A DNA stretch of 64,000 bases from Ophiura sarsii. Taxonomy: Eukaryota > Echinodermata > Ophiuroidea > Amphilepidida > Ophiuridae. The stretch is from positions 31,603,359 to 31,667,358 of the forward strand of contig CM069456.1 of the NCBI GenBank assembly GCA_035610835.1. The letters run 5' to 3'. Positions 54,901 through 57,149 of this stretch are shown here, in pieces. Within the stretch, counting starts at the first letter, position 1, and each line of letters opens with the position of its first letter. The notes beneath the pieces were generated by a model, which had not been told where the DNA came from, did no database searches, and was given only the letters and a program-made list of their open reading frames with translations. The translations under genes were made by a program, and so were the position numbers.

Positions 54901-55587
54901 CAAATGGTGAGTGCATGCCTTTTGAATAGGCTCCCTCTCTCTCTCATGATCAATGTTGAATCAGAATTGTCATTGAAACATTCCATGTTTAGTTCACATT
55001 GCGTTTTTCAGCAAAAATTCATATAATAACGTTCTTCTAAATTCCTGATGAAACTATTCCATGATTCATAATGTTGAAACGTGTTTTTGTGTATCCATAA
55101 CTTGTGGGGCTGTCCAACATTGAACTGGGTTGAAGAGAGAGAAGGGTGAAATTGGGAAAAGAAGAGGTTGGGAAAAAGTGAGGGTGGTTTGTTGGGGTAG
55201 GGGAGGGCAGTAACTTGGGGAAGATGGCGGGAGGTTGGGGACGTTTGCAGTCATTAGCATAGGAAAGGGAGGGGATGGTTGGTTTGGGGACAGGAGTGCG
55301 GGTCAGGTTTGAGATAGGGAAGAGTGAGGGTGGGCCTGGGGAGGATTATCATTGTTTGCATTAAACTGAGCTTAGACACATTTACGATGATCAATCAAGT
55401 TTTGTCTGAAATCGTACAGAAATATTTTATCATTTTGATACAAAGTTATTTTTGATTTCCTAACAGAGGATGAAGTAAATCATAGGTCATGAACAATTTT
55501 AACATTCTAATACAAAGTTATTTTTGTTTACTTACAGATGAGAATGTGATACAAATCTTGATGGATCTCATACAATGTGAAAGGTGA
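15903..55587 (+). CDS. DHX29: DHX29, ATP-dependent RNA helicase of translation initiation (30 coding exons, 1416 codons)
   Basis: Thirty exons join with matching phases into one open frame from ATG 15903 (A at -3, G at +4) to TGA 55585-55587. Length, 1416 aa, is close to vertebrate DHX29 (about 1370). Domain order: basic N-terminus; a UBA-like segment (residues 93-136, YGGDLHTALDWLCLNL); an acidic linker (about 195-215); a dsRBD-like segment (350-487, WTGKSPKQFLIDW); helicase motif I AGETGSGKST (614-623), Ia TEPRRISA, II DEVH (721-724), III SAT (753-755), IV VFMPGLA, V ATNIAETG (952-959), VI QRQGRAGR (1000-1007); winged-helix/HA2 (about 1020-1200); OB-fold (about 1200-1370). Known of the family: DHX29 binds the 40S subunit and helps scanning through structured 5' leaders. 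Every catalytic motif is present, so the gene looks functional. All introns are GT-AG except intron 5 (GC-AG). Many introns carry partial copies of neighbouring exons. A possible 5' UTR intron is suggested by an acceptor-like tract ending at 15894. Confidence 0.93.
16184..16345. repeat. Degenerate CAAGTCA repeat
   Basis: About a dozen irregularly spaced CAAGTCA or AAGTCA words in DHX29 intron 1. The open frames over it are repeat shadows. Confidence 0.8.
16446..16650. mobile_element. Insertion flanked by 20 bp direct repeats
   Basis: AACTTTGATCAGTGCAAACT flanks it on both sides (ending about 16445 and 16670). Inside, the 38 bp block AACATTGGGAACCAACGTCA plus TTCGATCGACTGGAAATC occurs twice and its complement once. 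Confidence 0.7.
16989..17262. mobile_element. TIR element, AGGCCTAAA family, copy 1
   Basis: The ends AGGCCTAAAAAATAGGGTTG and CAATCAAACATC...TTTAGGCCT are inverted; ATTGGCGTAAC pairs with GTTACGCCAAT. A second copy is at 40547-40859. Confidence 0.8.
17495..17577 (+). CDS. DHX29: DHX29 exon 2
   Basis: The tract cttcccttttttgcag precedes AKKYTFEGQGHGPN and the exon ends in DPNILK before gtatgg. The pattern matches the K-x-Y-x-F ... ILK stretch of vertebrate DHX29. Residues 27-54; phase 1 in, phase 0 out. Confidence 0.88.
17866..18454. mobile_element. Mariner-like 589 bp element with ~100 bp TIRs
   Basis: CAGGGTGAGTCAAAAAGACT at 17866 is matched by AGTCTTTTTGACTCACCCTG ending 18454; the arms extend about 100 bp (through TTGCAAGAATGATGTA). 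TA flanks both ends. No transposase frame remains. Confidence 0.87.
18688..18801 (+). CDS. DHX29: DHX29 exon 3
   Basis: It encodes residues 55-92, starting VSLPVDKVKVIIAEILRHKK and ending MSEKKLK. Acceptor tcaacag, donor gtcaga. 38 codons, phase 0 at both ends. Confidence 0.88.
18802..20615 (+). other. DHX29 intron 3 with G-rich tandem units and a hairpin
   Basis: About 19250-19800 has three imperfect units with GTTAATTTAGGCCTTGA, AATGAGGTTTGGGAG and GGGG-rich filler, including a run of about 21 G at 19343. A perfect-looking 40 bp hairpin lies at 20045-20084. No gene is seen. Confidence 0.7.
20045..20084. repeat. Hairpin ACTAGCGGGA ... TCCCGCTAGT
   Basis: The arms ACTAGCGGGA(G)CCCGTTC and GAACGGGC(G)TCCCGCTAGT pair around a CGAA loop region. 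It is followed by ACTGTAAAAGTGGTA, a word also found at 26031 and 44820. Confidence 0.8.
20616..20745 (+). CDS. DHX29: DHX29 exon 4 (UBA-like segment)
   Basis: It encodes residues 93-136 with DLYTALSKVGF and YGGDLHTALDWLCLNLPD, nearly identical to the conserved UBA-like helix region of DHX29. Acceptor acacag, donor gttagt, phase 1 out. Confidence 0.93.
21066..21184 (+). CDS. DHX29: DHX29 exon 5, ends at a GC donor
   Basis: It encodes residues 136-175, beginning AELPSGLSAHLMEDEKKEKK. The frame and the next exon (phase 0) require the exon to end at AATAGG followed by gcaagt, a GC-AG intron donor with otherwise perfect consensus. No GT nearby keeps the frame: an in-frame TAG follows at 21191. 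Confidence 0.85.
21209..21525. mobile_element. MITE, TTAACACTTTCCA family, copy 1
   Basis: The left end TTAACACCTTCCACGTGGCT and right end GCATGGAAAGTGTTAA are inverted. It shares GGTGATTCCAAATATG and TTTTGTGACATTTTGGAATG with copies at 24676, 39008 and 48404. Confidence 0.8.
21526..24029 (+). other. Rest of DHX29 intron 5
   Basis: No exon is seen. A possible transposon lies at about 22870-23790: TTGCGATATCGCG near the left end and CGATATCGCGATC near the right, with CTCCAGG at both ends in inverse orientation. The rest is unique-looking AT-rich DNA. Confidence 0.55.
24030..24176 (+). CDS. DHX29: DHX29 exon 6 (acidic linker)
   Basis: It encodes residues 176-224: a basic start MRKEGPKPKKLS, then LKYAEMYDDEDDDEDDW and a Glu-rich end. 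Acceptor tatacag, donor gtcagt, phase 0 at both ends. The ATG opening the exon is internal, not a gene start. Confidence 0.9.
24270..24430. repeat. T-rich low-complexity tract
   Basis: Runs of T broken by CAGATT and CTTC in DHX29 intron 6; no coding potential. Confidence 0.85.
24676..24923. mobile_element. MITE, TTAACACTTTCCA family, copy 2
   Basis: GCGGCTATTGGTTTTACCAC at the left and TGCCGCATGGAAAGTGTGAA at the right. The internal body matches copies 1, 3 and 4. Confidence 0.75.
25169..25295 (+). CDS. DHX29: DHX29 exon 7
   Basis: It encodes residues 225-266, NDRYIEVSDLLLDAQRIATA onward, matching the NERYLHLAAKLLDAK region of vertebrate DHX29. Acceptor ttttacag, donor gtcagt, phase 1 out. 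Confidence 0.9.
25532..25593 (+). pseudogene. Decayed copy of the start of DHX29 exon 8
   Basis: After atatag the sequence reads EMDELEAHPLFEKQTKFDCL, nearly the same as exon 8, then AAG with a weak gtggta donor. It enters in phase 1 but leaves in phase 0, so it can neither precede exon 8 nor replace it without a frameshift. It is most likely a duplication relic of exon 8 plus acceptor. Confidence 0.8.
25696..25944 (+). CDS. DHX29: DHX29 exon 8
   Basis: It encodes residues 267-349, starting EMDELETHPLFEKQTKLD, then an acidic linker with EGGFALFDAAEAEA. Acceptor aatatag, donor gtaagt, phase 1 in and out. A decayed copy of its first 62 nt lies just upstream (25532-25593). Confidence 0.9.
26031..26239. 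mobile_element. ~209 bp MITE ending TACTGTAAAAC
   Basis: TACTGTAAAACACTATATTT faces AAGTGGTTTTACAG. The core has several TTAATTTCACGAAT and TTCGCGAA words. Related pieces occur at 20090 and 44820. Confidence 0.72.
27121..27307 (+). CDS. DHX29: DHX29 exon 9 (dsRBD-like start)
   Basis: It encodes residues 350-412 with FEYTQKTWTGKSPKQFLIDW and KWKCR, closely matching vertebrate DHX29 at the start of its dsRNA-binding-like domain. Acceptor ccttacag, donor gtttgt, phase 2 out. Confidence 0.94.
27770..27949. repeat. 180 bp near-perfect palindrome
   Basis: The arms GTGCAAACTATTGGCCCCGA and the complement ending GGGGCCAATAGTTTGCAC meet at a centre near GAGACCGGAGGTCGAGG. A relative of one arm lies at 58973-59100. 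Confidence 0.85.
28519..28600. repeat. Two exact 41 bp tandem repeats
   Basis: GCCAGGTCCAAAAGCTCCCA to TACTATTGACC occurs twice in a row, identical. Confidence 0.9.
29637..29760 (+). CDS. DHX29: DHX29 exon 10
   Basis: It encodes residues 412-453: VTVDKKKEDPLIVCPDIVTE and AQHLGSVLALWHLCRGQ, matching AQHLGATLALYRLVKGQ of the vertebrate protein. Acceptor cttcag, donor gtaagt. A decayed copy follows at 29818-29935. Confidence 0.94.
29818..29935 (+). pseudogene. Decayed copy of DHX29 exon 10
   Basis: The stretch parallels exon 10 from CCATTGATTGT through GACATAGT, ATGGA, GTACAG, TAGTG and TGTAGAGGA, with many substitutions and indels. It starts 58 bp after the real donor, so it is a local duplication. 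Confidence 0.75.
30710..30811 (+). CDS. DHX29: DHX29 exon 11
   Basis: It encodes residues 454-487: SIHQLLPPPYRDVWLEWKDA, almost identical to vertebrate DHX29, and a Lys/Glu-rich tail. Phase 0 both ends. Confidence 0.95.
30812..32503 (+). other. DHX29 intron 11
   Basis: It includes TTTCATACAGTTATA repeated at 30860-30930, the CATTGCA element, and a minisatellite of TACTGCGTTTAGACTGCG units at 31990-32110. An 88-codon frame at 32107-32373 has no recognisable similarity. A run ending AATAAAGAATGATGAAAT (32445-32462) looks like the 3' end of a retroposed sequence. Confidence 0.6.
31114..31301. mobile_element. MITE with CATTGCA core repeats
   Basis: The ~28 bp TIRs start CAGTACAGCTCGAAATAGAA and end TTCTATTTCGAGCTGTACTG with TA on both sides. 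Inside is a run of TGACATTGCA words in both orientations. Confidence 0.85.
32504..32695 (+). CDS. DHX29: DHX29 exon 12
   Basis: It encodes residues 488-551: PRDQFISQLFRQLKVQQ followed by an acidic linker with DMEDTWEKFADDD. Acceptor ttttcag, donor gtaggc, phase 0 both ends. Confidence 0.93.
33287..33713. mobile_element. TIR element with ~60 bp arms
   Basis: ATATAGTTCTTAGCTGTTTT at 33287 and AAAACAGCTAAGAACTATAT at 33694 are inverted, continuing through GATGGTCTTATAATGTA. A nested GTGACC/GGTCAC pair lies at 33351 and 33597. Confidence 0.82.
34149..34226 (+). CDS. DHX29: DHX29 exon 13
   Basis: It encodes residues 552-577, IPASKDASRRHTVSGHVLTT onward, ending IFEKRR before gtgagt. This region is less conserved; the call rests on splice sites, phase 0 and position. 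Confidence 0.8.
35156..35317 (+). CDS. DHX29: DHX29 exon 14 (helicase motif I)
   Basis: It encodes residues 578-631. LPVFQHKQFILDKI is followed by the Walker A motif AGETGSGKST at 614-623 and QIPQFLLE. Acceptor tctag, donor gtaagg, phase 0 both ends. Confidence 0.96.
35371..35728 (+). pseudogene. Fragment copy of DHX29 exon 14, split by a SINE
   Basis: TTCAGCATAAGCAGTTCATA (35371-35390) repeats exon 14. After 302 bp of SINE the copy resumes at 35695 with AGTTCATATT then GGACAAGATC and GATGAACC. The repeated decamer AGTTCATATT is the target duplication. Confidence 0.82.
35393..35694 (+). mobile_element. tRNA-derived SINE, copy 1, in the exon 14 fossil
   Basis: A pol III B box GGTTCGAGTCC lies at 35431-35441 and a 302 bp body ends TTTACTTCTTTTTTAT. 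The flanking target duplication AGTTCATATT is at 35383-35392 and 35695-35704. The 5' head with the A box is partly missing. A related copy lies on the other strand at 42738-43040. Confidence 0.82.
35729..35950. mobile_element. TTCCAAATTGG-family MITE, copy 1 (intron 14)
   Basis: AAATCAGTTCCAAATTGGCG starts it, then ATCTCTCCGCGCACAAAAGT and CTGTATTCATTCGCTGCTGT. The right end is eroded. Confidence 0.72.
36107..36235 (+). CDS. DHX29: DHX29 exon 15 (motif Ia)
   Basis: It encodes residues 632-674: DLLLSGRAGNSNIICTEPRR then ISAISLAKRVSQE. Motif Ia reads TEPRRISA where vertebrates have TQPRRISA. Phase 0 both ends. A decayed copy follows at 36287-36424. Confidence 0.95.
36287..36424 (+). pseudogene. 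Decayed copy of DHX29 exon 15
   Basis: GGTCGTGCAGGTAACTCCAA, then AATATGCACTGA, TAGGATATCTGCC and GCCAAGAGGGT follow exon 15 base for base with scattered changes, stops and no good donor. It lies 51 bp after the real exon. Confidence 0.8.
36813..36956 (+). CDS. DHX29: DHX29 exon 16 (ends inside the DEVH box)
   Basis: It encodes residues 675-722: MVGYQIRMENRS, LLYCTTGVLLRKLQ and SHVIVDE. The DEVH box is cut exactly between DE and VH by a phase 0 gtaagt donor. Seven further copies of the 3' half with donor follow downstream. Confidence 0.95.
36888..37790 (+). repeat. Eight-unit ~119 bp tandem array of the exon 16 3' half with its donor site
   Basis: Unit 1 is the 3' half of real exon 16. Seven more units follow; the word GATGAG/GATGAA occurs at 36951, 37070, 37188, 37307, 37426, 37543, 37662 and 37781. 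Each unit has the coding end LQLDPLLKDVSHVIVDE (some with small changes), gtaagt, then about 65 bp of intron. The last unit has GATGAAGTATAA, a weakened donor, and is the only one preceded by an acceptor-like ttacag. High identity among units points to recent expansion or homogenisation. Confidence 0.93.
37791..38487 (+). other. Remainder of DHX29 intron 16
   Basis: After the exon 16 array this 0.7 kb holds no recognisable repeat or exon and ends with the exon 17 acceptor. Confidence 0.7.
38488..38664 (+). CDS. DHX29: DHX29 exon 17 (motif III)
   Basis: It encodes residues 723-781: VHERSVDSDFLLIILKQILR, then VILMSATIESDKFSAYFQHC. It completes DEVH and carries motif III SAT at 753-755. Acceptor tatccag, donor gtgaga. 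Confidence 0.96.
39008..39258. mobile_element. MITE, TTAACACTTTCCA family, copy 3
   Basis: TTAACACAATCCACGCAGCT faces GCCGCATGGAACGTGTTAA. It is the best preserved match to copy 1. Confidence 0.82.
39438..39623 (+). CDS. DHX29: DHX29 exon 18
   Basis: It encodes residues 782-843: VYHLEDVIEQTGYTLDSDSP, the linker after RecA1, matching VFHLEDIIEETGFVLEKDS; the rest is variable. Phase 0 both ends, donor gtaggt. Confidence 0.93.
39866..40315 (+). mobile_element. Truncated non-LTR retrotransposon (CR1/L2-like) 3' end
   Basis: A 97-codon frame (39874-40167) reads ALAPVYLQDLIQQYEP, TSYGRRSFQDASAELWNNLP and FKSLLKTYLF, the characteristic C-terminus of CR1/L2-type reverse transcriptase ORFs. A short 3' UTR follows with a TTTG microsatellite and a (ATT)n tail. 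Only the 3' end was inserted, as usual for dead-on-arrival copies. Confidence 0.85.
40547..40859. mobile_element. TIR element, AGGCCTAAA family, copy 2
   Basis: AGGCCTAAAAAAAAAAAGGT and GTTTGATTGGCCTAAC face GTTAGGCCAATCAAAC and TTTTAGGCCT. A/T tracts fill the core. Confidence 0.82.
40954..41043 (+). CDS. DHX29: DHX29 exon 19
   Basis: It encodes residues 844-873: LDPDMYSRRTRQAITKLNPD and RINMDVIL. Vertebrate DHX29 has LNPFYQKYSSRTQHAI then NLDLIL here. Acceptor cttgcag, donor gtaaga. Confidence 0.93.
41103..42055 (+). repeat. Duplicated intron 19 segment around the second LINE fragment
   Basis: The words TTTCCATCT, TGTAT, GATAGAT(G)GATTGAGTCC and AATA(G/T)TCT with GGCC(C)ATAGT occur at 41172-41255 and again at 41930-41998, on either side of the LINE fragment. 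Confidence 0.65.
41450..41910 (+). mobile_element. Second, more decayed CR1/L2-like 3' fragment
   Basis: Broken frames still show a region like APSYLTELV, and near 41680-41787 the residues SAPKLWNSLPEYVKLSNS then FKKNLKTYLYSEAF. It ends with GGCGCTTTATAAATTACC and an ATT-rich tail. Stops and frameshifts interrupt it. Confidence 0.8.
42190..42398. mobile_element. TTCCAAATTGG-family MITE, copy 2 (intron 19)
   Basis: CTATAGTTTGATCAATTCCA faces TTGGAACTGATTAAACTATAG. The core has AATACAGAAGGATGCAGGCG and GTGCGTGGAGAGATAAAAAC. A 104-codon ORF across it is a chance frame. Confidence 0.85.
42516..42655 (+). CDS. DHX29: DHX29 exon 20 (motif IV region)
   Basis: It encodes residues 874-919: ELLMFLDKDP and GAVLVFMPGLANIQELNELL, the RecA2 start (vertebrate VLIFLPGLAHIQQL). 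Acceptor tctgtag, donor gtaagt, phase 2 out. Confidence 0.95.
42738..43040 (-). mobile_element. tRNA-derived SINE, copy 2
   Basis: On the minus strand the head GGCACGCATGGTCCAGCGGA carries an A box (TGGTCCAGCGG) and a B box (GGTTCGAAACT), followed by the same body as copy 1. A 12 bp target duplication CTATTAGTTTAA flanks it (42726-42737, 43041-43052). It inserted into the end of a TTCCAAATTGG-family element. Confidence 0.85.
43041..43265. mobile_element. TTCCAAATTGG-family MITE, copy 3 (intron 20), target of SINE copy 2
   Basis: It runs from CTATTAGTTTAATCAGTTCC to TTTGGAACTGACTGAGCTAT. The core is in the opposite orientation to copy 2. Confidence 0.83.
43336..43560 (+). pseudogene. Two decayed tandem copies of the intron 20 end and start of exon 21
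   Basis: From 43356 GGTATATTGTCAAAGGG, CTTGTCAGATGATCAAAATG, CAACTCTTGATGTG and TGGCATC follow exon 21. A second piece from 43492 has AGTATATCATCATAGCGCG. The intron words AATATTGTTT and TTTCAAC also repeat before the real exon. Confidence 0.72.
43612..43785 (+). CDS. DHX29: DHX29 exon 21 (motif V)
   Basis: It encodes residues 920-977: YIVIALHSVLSSDNQNAAF, then KIVIATNIAETGITIPDVVF and VIDAGKVKET. Two decayed copies of its start lie directly upstream. Acceptor gtttcag, donor gtaaat, phase 2 out. Confidence 0.96.
43898..44456 (+). pseudogene. Four extra 140 bp copies of DHX29 exon 22 with acceptor
   Basis: Copies start at 43898, 44038, 44178 and 44318, each after tttatttcacag. Each reproduces exon 22 through motif VI, then changes to GGCATGTGTTTTTAA, an in-frame stop (first at 44007-44009), and runs into the next acceptor tract with no donor. 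Copy 1 also has GAA for GGA in motif VI (QGRAER). If one were used as acceptor, the exon would extend to the donor at 44585 with an early stop. Confidence 0.93.
44457..44585 (+). CDS. DHX29: DHX29 exon 22, the functional fifth copy (motif VI)
   Basis: It encodes residues 978-1020 with YNEMSQLSALVETYISKASA, motif VI QRQGRAGR (1000-1007), VQEGLCFRLFTNQ. Of five tandem copies only this one has the open end CTTGTGTTTTAGA and a gtgagt donor, joining in phase 2 to exon 23. The other four run into TAA. Confidence 0.94.
44930..45130. mobile_element. TTCCAAATTGG-family MITE, copy 4 (intron 22)
   Basis: ATACAGAAGGACGCAGGCAT and the right end CAATTTGAAACTGATTAAAC TATAG are present; the left end is replaced by other sequence. 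Confidence 0.75.
45288..45500. mobile_element. TTCCAAATTGG-family MITE, copy 5 (intron 22)
   Basis: It starts CTATAGTTCAGTCAGATCCA, carries AATGAATACAGAAGAGC and GCGTGGAGAGATAAAACCAC, and ends AGAACTGATTAAGCAATAG. Confidence 0.8.
45547..45978. mobile_element. TIR element ending GGGACCGTTCATTATTTATG
   Basis: GGGACCGTTCATTATTTATG with GTGGAGG faces CCTCCACCATAAATAATGAA with CGGTCCC. The core has a run of about 26 G (45592-45617), so ORFs rich in Pro or Gly here are artefacts. Confidence 0.85.
46176..46251 (+). CDS. DHX29: DHX29 exon 23
   Basis: It encodes residues 1021-1046: YDTFRSFSQPEILRVPLEEL and CLHIM, the winged-helix segment. Acceptor aaacag, donor gtaaga. Confidence 0.95.
46719..46949 (+). 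CDS. DHX29: DHX29 exon 24 (HA2 domain)
   Basis: It encodes residues 1047-1123: KCELGDPEEFLRQALDPP, LTPLGHHLATLPVNVRIGKM, LLFAAMFGCLEPI, all typical of the DEAH helicase HA2 domain. Two decayed copies follow in the intron. Phase 0 both ends. Confidence 0.96.
47013..47148 (+). pseudogene. Decayed copy 1 of DHX29 exon 24
   Basis: GACCCAGATGATGTCCCTCT, CTAGGTCACC, TACATTACCAGTCA, GGATTGGAAAGATGT and TGGTTGTCT follow exon 24 in order, with a 3 nt deletion early and frame-breaking changes later. Even the donor flank CAAGTTGATT is copied. Confidence 0.82.
47192..47345 (+). pseudogene. Decayed copy 2 of DHX29 exon 24
   Basis: GATGTTGATGCTAATTTCTC, CACTCTCTAGGTACATTACC, AGTTAGTGTTAAGATT and AACCAATTGTATGTTG are weaker matches to exon 24 and its donor. 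This copy is more diverged than copy 1. Confidence 0.68.
47442..47578 (+). CDS. DHX29: DHX29 exon 25
   Basis: It encodes residues 1124-1168: AVMAAAMTDKSPFVVPLGKR and AIGDSDHITIYKAYAG, matching the vertebrate AVMTEKSPFTTPIGRKDEAD region. Phase 2 out, donor gtaggt. Confidence 0.95.
47600..47710 (+). pseudogene. Decayed copy of DHX29 exon 25
   Basis: TTTGTAGTGCCTCTAGGCAA, then GATGTAGTCAAA, GGAGAATCAGAC and ACCATATAAATACA follow exon 25. It begins about 20 bp after the real exon. Confidence 0.72.
47843..48030. repeat. Three imperfect ~80-90 bp tandem units
   Basis: AGGTGCTGTTCAGAGCATGC with ACTAATGTGTGTAT recurs three times in intron 25. Confidence 0.78.
48170..48350. repeat. A/C-rich low-complexity tract
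   Basis: Runs of AAACAAA, CCCACC and ACAACAAC; no gene. Frames on both strands are low-complexity shadows. Confidence 0.85.
48404..48636. mobile_element. MITE, TTAACACTTTCCA family, copy 4 (reversed)
   Basis: GTCTGCAGACGACATTTC, TTTGGAATCACCATGAGAAA and AATAGCCGCTTGGAAAGTGT are the reverse complement of copies 1-3. Confidence 0.8.
48682..48772 (+). CDS. DHX29: DHX29 exon 26
   Basis: It encodes residues 1169-1199: WREAIQKGRRAEASYCSRNF and LNRTSLLSME (vertebrate YCRRNFLNRTSLLTLE). Acceptor cttcaag, donor gtaagt. Confidence 0.95.
49365..49600. mobile_element. TTCCAAATTGG-family MITE, copy 6 (intron 26)
   Basis: It runs from TATAGTTTTTTCAGTTCCAA to TTTGGAACTGATTAAACTAT, with AATACAGAAGGATGTGGGTG inside. 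Confidence 0.83.
49751..50125 (+). CDS. DHX29: DHX29 exon 27 (OB-fold start, largest exon)
   Basis: It encodes residues 1200-1324: DVKKDLMRLVKSIGF, ISLLKAVLTAGLYPNVTF and VAVHPSSVNRRLLTIGYLVF. This matches the vertebrate ALLKAVLVAGLYDNV and VHPSSVNRDL segments. Phase 0 both ends. Confidence 0.96.
50861..50992 (+). CDS. DHX29: DHX29 exon 28 (OB-fold)
   Basis: It encodes residues 1325-1368: VKLSRVYIRDGTLVSPYPLL, LFGGGLAVQHREKLISVDDW, IKFE. Vertebrate DHX29 has ARVYLRETTLITPFPVLLFGG. Donor gtaaat. Confidence 0.96.
51050..51130. repeat. Short tandem repeat of TTTTTCAGATATTT-like units
   Basis: TTCACAAATTTTTCAGATAT style units recur four to five times just after exon 28. Confidence 0.78.
51322..51546. 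mobile_element. ~225 bp MITE with TIR GCAATCA(C/A)TTGTTTCAGT
   Basis: GCAATCACTTGTTTCAGTGC with TCA at the left pairs with TGAGCACTGAAACAATTGAT at the right. No ORF. Confidence 0.78.
51594..53475. mobile_element. 1.9 kb element with ~200 bp TIRs and an AGGTCA tandem core
   Basis: The left arm (51594-51802) holds ACATACAGTCAT, TATACAGGTAATAAATGGGC, ACTCTAAAAATATATATCCT and TTGTTGAAAAATTCATCTTC. The right arm (about 53268-53475) is its reverse complement with some changes. No transposase frame is visible, so it is non-autonomous. The core is the tandem array described next. Confidence 0.85.
51945..52965. repeat. Six ~170 bp tandem units, each with two AGGTCAAAGGTCA motifs
   Basis: The motif AGGTCAAAGGTCA starts at 52031, 52051, 52201, 52221, 52371, 52391, 52523, 52543, 52693 (one change), 52713, 52872 and 52892. 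Periods are 170, 170, 152, 170 and 179. Each unit also has CATTTCTTTTCCATACAATG and ACATGG(G/A)AACCTTCATATG. AGGTCA-A-AGGTCA is a perfect DR1 arrangement. Confidence 0.93.
53474..53715. mobile_element. ~240 bp MITE with TGTGACCAT ends
   Basis: TGTGACCATGCATGATGAAC with CCAGTGTAAA faces TTTACACTGGGTTTGCCGTG with GATGGTCACA. Confidence 0.78.
54134..54230 (+). CDS. DHX29: DHX29 exon 29
   Basis: It encodes residues 1369-1400: APARTAVIFKELRSLLSSVL and AKKIKDPSIQLQ, matching the vertebrate APVKIAVIFKQLRVLIDSVL segment. Acceptor gatctag, donor gtaagt, phase 1 out. Confidence 0.94.
54231..55537 (+). other. DHX29 intron 29
   Basis: No gene. At 55437-55480 a short copy of the exon 30 acceptor region (TACAAAGTTATTTTTG, CTAACAG, GATGAAGT) precedes the real one at 55510-55545. 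A G-rich stretch (55130-55340) has no repeats I can define. Confidence 0.62.
55538..55587 (+). CDS. DHX29: DHX29 exon 30 (C-terminus and stop)
   Basis: It encodes residues 1401-1416, NENVIQILMDLIQCER, then TGA. Vertebrate DHX29 ends NDKILQIITELIKTENN, so the terminus is complete. Acceptor cttacag. Confidence 0.93.
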
Positions 55588-56186
55588 TAAATGTGATAAC
55601 ATGGTATGGATTGTTGATGGACATTGTACTGGGGTAAAAGTTAATTATGTAAAAGGCCAGGGGGGGGGGGGGACTGTTCTACAGGCCCATATTCTTTATG
55701 TTTTTGTGCAATTTTCAAACTTTTCTTGAACACATTCAATTTATTCAAAAATATAAGTTTAACAGGTTCGACGTCGGACAAGTTTAAAACTGTCAAGTTT
55801 TTGTCAGGATTAGCTCTGACTTCTTCAGGACCAATTATTATAATATTAAGTAAAACATAGAGATTGCCACTTCTCTATTATTATCATCATTTGGGCTGCC
55901 CCTTGCCCGATGATTTGAGAGTTCTAAACGTAGGTTGCCGCTGGCCTACTATAATATTATATACCCTGGTCAAGTTCATAACAGCGTCAAATGACCTTTA
56001 CAGATCAGTGACCGCAATACTGTGCAATAGATTTTTTGTAGTCTGTAGTAGACAAGGGACAGTCTCTATGTTATTTCCATTTGTCAAATGGAAAGTCCTT
56101 TGGAATAGGTTCTATAAGAGCCAAATTACCAATATGACTATATTGGAATGGACACTGTATAGGGTGAAAGTGTATATTGGGATATA

Positions 56187-56417
56187 CACTGAGCCAAAAA
56201 AGAAACTTATAAAAAAAAGAAACTTATACAATTTTAACAGATCACCAAATAAAATTCTGTGCATGAAAATGTTCCAAATTTGGATACAATATTACTGCAA
56301 TGTATTGCTTTAACTGGCAGTCAATAACCAATTGTTTGCTTCAATGACACAAGAGAAATGTGAACTGACCCTATGGTGATCTGTTAAAATTGTATAAGTT
56401 TCTTTTTTGGCTCAGTG
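56187..56417. mobile_element. 231 bp mariner-like MITE
   Basis: CACTGAGCCAAAAAAGAAAC faces GTTTCTTTTTTGGCTCAGTG with TA outside; the arms continue through AATTTTAACAGATCACCA. Confidence 0.87.
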
Positions 56418-56426
56418 TAGTATGAA

Positions 56427-56515
56427 AGGGTCTCATAAGAGATGCGAATGGTGATAAATGGTATACTACTTTTTGGTAGACATTACGCAGGGTGAAACTT
56501 AATTATGCCATACAA
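56427..56515 (+). pseudogene. Decayed copy of DHX29 exon 30 and adjoining 3' sequence
   Basis: GGTCTCATAAGAGATGCGAA, TGGTGATAAATG, then GTAGACATT and GGGTGAAACTTAATTATG match the last exon and the 60 bp after its stop (55562-55648). The pair flanks a 231 bp TIR element. Confidence 0.68.
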
Positions 56516-57149
56516 ATTAATTAATGAATCTGAAACAATATTATGAAGTGTGATTATGTGAAATGGCTATTTACTACTTATGAGGAAAATGTATACAAAT
56601 GAAGAGCTTTTTTGCAAAAGGGCCTACAGACCACCCCCACATGTTACTCATTTTGCATTATGGAATTTGCATTGACAAGTCCATGGAATTAATCAAATTA
56701 TTGTATGGCTGTGTTCATTACTGTTTCTATGACTTGGATTAGTGCACCAATAATACAAGCCACATTCCACATAATGAATAGCCATCCATTCAATAATGCA
56801 AATGAGTAATATGCAGAAGTGGATGTAAGCCCTTTTGCAAAGCAGCTTTTTAAATATTGATTGCAATGAGGGGCATGGTTCAAATTATAGGCTCAAGGTA
56901 TTTCGAAGCCAGGGGAGGCATAGTCTGATTTTGAGATAACCGCGGGCCTAAAATCTAAATCGTGACCTGAATGGAAGCAGTTAATATTTGATTATTCACT
57001 TACCAAAGTTCCATGAAGGTACACGTGTAAGGCCATTATCAATTCTCTTTGACGAGTTGAGAAAATACTGATGTAATTGCAACAGCCCAAAATATCATTG
57101 ATTTCCGAATCCACAAACTGGTCAAAGATTTGACCAGCGTATTTCACTT

